Assembly: GCA_015654915.1 (NCBI GenBank)
Contig: JAATFY010000219.1
Coordinates: forward strand, 1 to 6,113
Length of the DNA stretch: 6,113 bases
Direction: 5' to 3'
Origin: Rhodospirillales bacterium
Lineage (GTDB): Bacteria; Pseudomonadota; Alphaproteobacteria; UBA9219
Of the stretch, positions 5,089-6,113 are shown piece by piece (within the stretch, counting starts at the first letter, position 1; every line of letters starts with the position of its first letter). The notes under the pieces are model-generated. The model saw only the letters and a list, made by a program, of their open reading frames with translations. It had not been told where the DNA came from and searched no databases. Both the position numbers and the translations under genes were made by a program.

Positions 5089-5590
5089 CGATAAGAAAGT
5101 CTGGGCGGCCTACACCAAAGGCGTCAAACGTGCGCCACGCATAAGCGAAAAACCGGTGAAGAAAAGCACCGGGAAAACACCGCGTAAATTTCCGGTTGCC
5201 GACATCAGGCAAAGCGCAGCACCGAAACCCGTGCCGGTAAAGAAATCCGCGCCGCTCGCGCCGGATAAAATTATTTTCGATAAGAAAACCGAACGGCAAT
5301 TGCGGCAGGGCGCCGTTACGGTCGAGGCGCGGCTCGATCTGCACGGTATGACGCAGACGGAAGCTTTCGCGGCGCTTGATAAATTCATCGCGGCGCAGGC
5401 GAAGGCCGGACGCCGTACCCTGCTGGTGATAACCGGCAAGGGACGGGGCAATGAAGGAGTTTTGAAAACCAATTTTCCGCTTTGGCTGGCGAACCTAGCG
5501 GCATCGGCGGCTATTCTCAACTTCCGTCCGGCTGCCTTGAAACATGGCGGCAGCGGCGCGTTTTACGTGATTTTGCGGCGGCGTTCTTAG
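5075..5590 (+). CDS. smr: Smr-domain protein (MutS2 C-terminal-like nuclease family)
   Basis: The 171-residue protein has a basic, lysine/proline-rich N-terminal half (about 1-75) of low complexity and a C-terminal Smr domain (about 86-170). The domain motifs are LDLHG at 87-91, TGKG at 120-123 and HGGSGAFYV at 157-165. Smr domains of MutS2 and of stand-alone proteins nick or cut nucleic acids; in stand-alone bacterial members the physiological target is not well defined. I chose the ATG at 5075 because MSADDDKKVWAAYTKGV is the usual beginning and the longer frame back to 4982 only reads the mltA coding region out of frame. It overlaps mltA by 14 bases, has no clear ribosome site of its own and is probably translationally coupled. 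Its TAG stop shares bases with the stop of the convergent BCS1-like gene. Confidence 0.92.
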   Translation: MSADDDKKVWAAYTKGVKRAPRISEKPVKKSTGKTPRKFPVADIRQSAAPKPVPVKKSAPLAPDKIIFDKKTERQLRQGAVTVEARLDLHGMTQTEAFAALDKFIAAQAKAGRRTLLVITGKGRGNEGVLKTNFPLWLANLAASAAILNFRPAALKHGGSGAFYVILRRRS

Positions 5591-6113
5591 GCCTGAACGC
5601 GCGACCAGTAATCGTCATCGCGAATGTACAAAGCTGAATTCAGCGCGAGAATTTTTTCGTGGCACTGGACGATTTCGGCGACGAATTTTTTCAGGAAACT
5701 TTGTTGGCGGCCGATGGTTCTAAAAGTTAGATATTCGATACGGCGCGCCGACCAGCCCTTGGTATTTTCGCTGCGATAGAATTCGGCGCGGAACGGGCGC
5801 CCGTAATACCAGAAATAATGATGTCCCTGAGCCGGAACGAGATTCGGTTTTTGACGCACGAGTTTTGTATCCAGGTCAACTCTGCGGATTCGGGCGGTGA
5901 ATTTCTGCTCGAGAAACCACTGCTTCACCCACTCGAATGCCGCATCGTCGTCCTTCACGCTGATCGTCATGGTGGATTGATGGACGAGCCACTCCCATAT
6001 TCTGAGAGGAATGGCGCGAAGGGAGACGCCGAGGCCACCGACGATCATGAGCAGCAGCCCGTCCGAAGCGAACTGGTGCTGCCCATTCAGGATGTGTTTT
6101 AACACTTCAAACA
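5587..6113 (-). CDS. BCS1 N-terminal-domain protein lacking the AAA ATPase domain
   Basis: The product matches the N-terminal domain (BCS1_N) of BCS1-like AAA proteins. It has a hydrophobic span (GLLLMIVGGLGVSL, about 16-36), then WLVHQSTMTISVKDDDAAFEWVKQWF, VDLDTKL, LVPAQGHHYFWYYGRPF and ARRIEYLTFRTIGR. In mitochondria this domain sits next to the AAA motor that moves folded Rieske protein across the inner membrane. Full-length members are about 400 residues or more, but this one ends at YWSRVQA, just where the AAA domain should begin. Reading past the TAA gives only seven codons before another stop, and the DNA beyond is smr. The frame is open to the right edge: GTG 6105 gives 172 residues, but the codon at the edge is NTG, so a start at 6114 (M-F-E-V-L-K) is more like the family. 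It may be a stand-alone domain or a truncated gene. Confidence 0.8.
   Translation of the reverse strand, partial: FEVLKHILNGQHQFASDGLLLMIVGGLGVSLRAIPLRIWEWLVHQSTMTISVKDDDAAFEWVKQWFLEQKFTARIRRVDLDTKLVRQKPNLVPAQGHHYFWYYGRPFRAEFYRSENTKGWSARRIEYLTFRTIGRQQSFLKKFVAEIVQCHEKILALNSALYIRDDDYWSRVQA

Overview
The window looks like chromosomal DNA from an alphaproteobacterium, with a GC-rich, compact layout. The main evidence is the cluster secB / Tim44-like / mltA / smr, which is typical of that class, together with the close match of each product to its alphaproteobacterial family. I infer the class only; genus cannot be read from here. In many relatives fxsA lies between secB and the Tim44-like gene; here that gap is only 81 bases and holds no gene.

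Layout, left to right. (1) 1-1282, + strand: the C-terminal half of an MFS transporter, whose stop overlaps the start of queH (epoxyqueuosine reductase, last step of queuosine synthesis) in an ATGA. (2) 1283-1571: a regulatory and fossil region with a probable terminator after queH, two overlapping dyads, and a short broken remnant of an XRE-type helix-turn-helix gene. (3) 1572-2315, + strand: an intact XRE regulator carrying two HTH modules in tandem. (4) 2328-3143, - strand: secB followed by a small exported four-cysteine protein of unknown function (stop and start abut as TGAATG), closed by a hairpin whose loop holds the stop codon. (5) 3212-5590, + strand: a near-consensus -10 box placed so that the Tim44-like mRNA would be leaderless, then Tim44-like, mltA and smr with overlapping ends. 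(6) 5587-6113, - strand: a BCS1 N-terminal-domain protein with no AAA ATPase domain, whose stop overlaps that of smr.

How they work together: secB (export chaperone), the Tim44-like membrane protein and MltA (outer-membrane lytic transglycosylase) belong to envelope biogenesis and protein traffic. QueH acts in tRNA modification, and the linked MFS gene may carry a related small molecule, which is inference.

The most striking signal is at 3894-3965. A 72-base dispersed-type palindromic repeat lies in frame inside the 5' end of mltA, and its translation supplies most of the lipoprotein signal peptide just before the LSSC lipobox. The other points of interest are the AAA-less BCS1 protein, the tandem XRE protein next to a decayed XRE fragment, and the likely leaderless Tim44-like transcript. 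I see no tRNA, rRNA, CRISPR array or insertion sequence.
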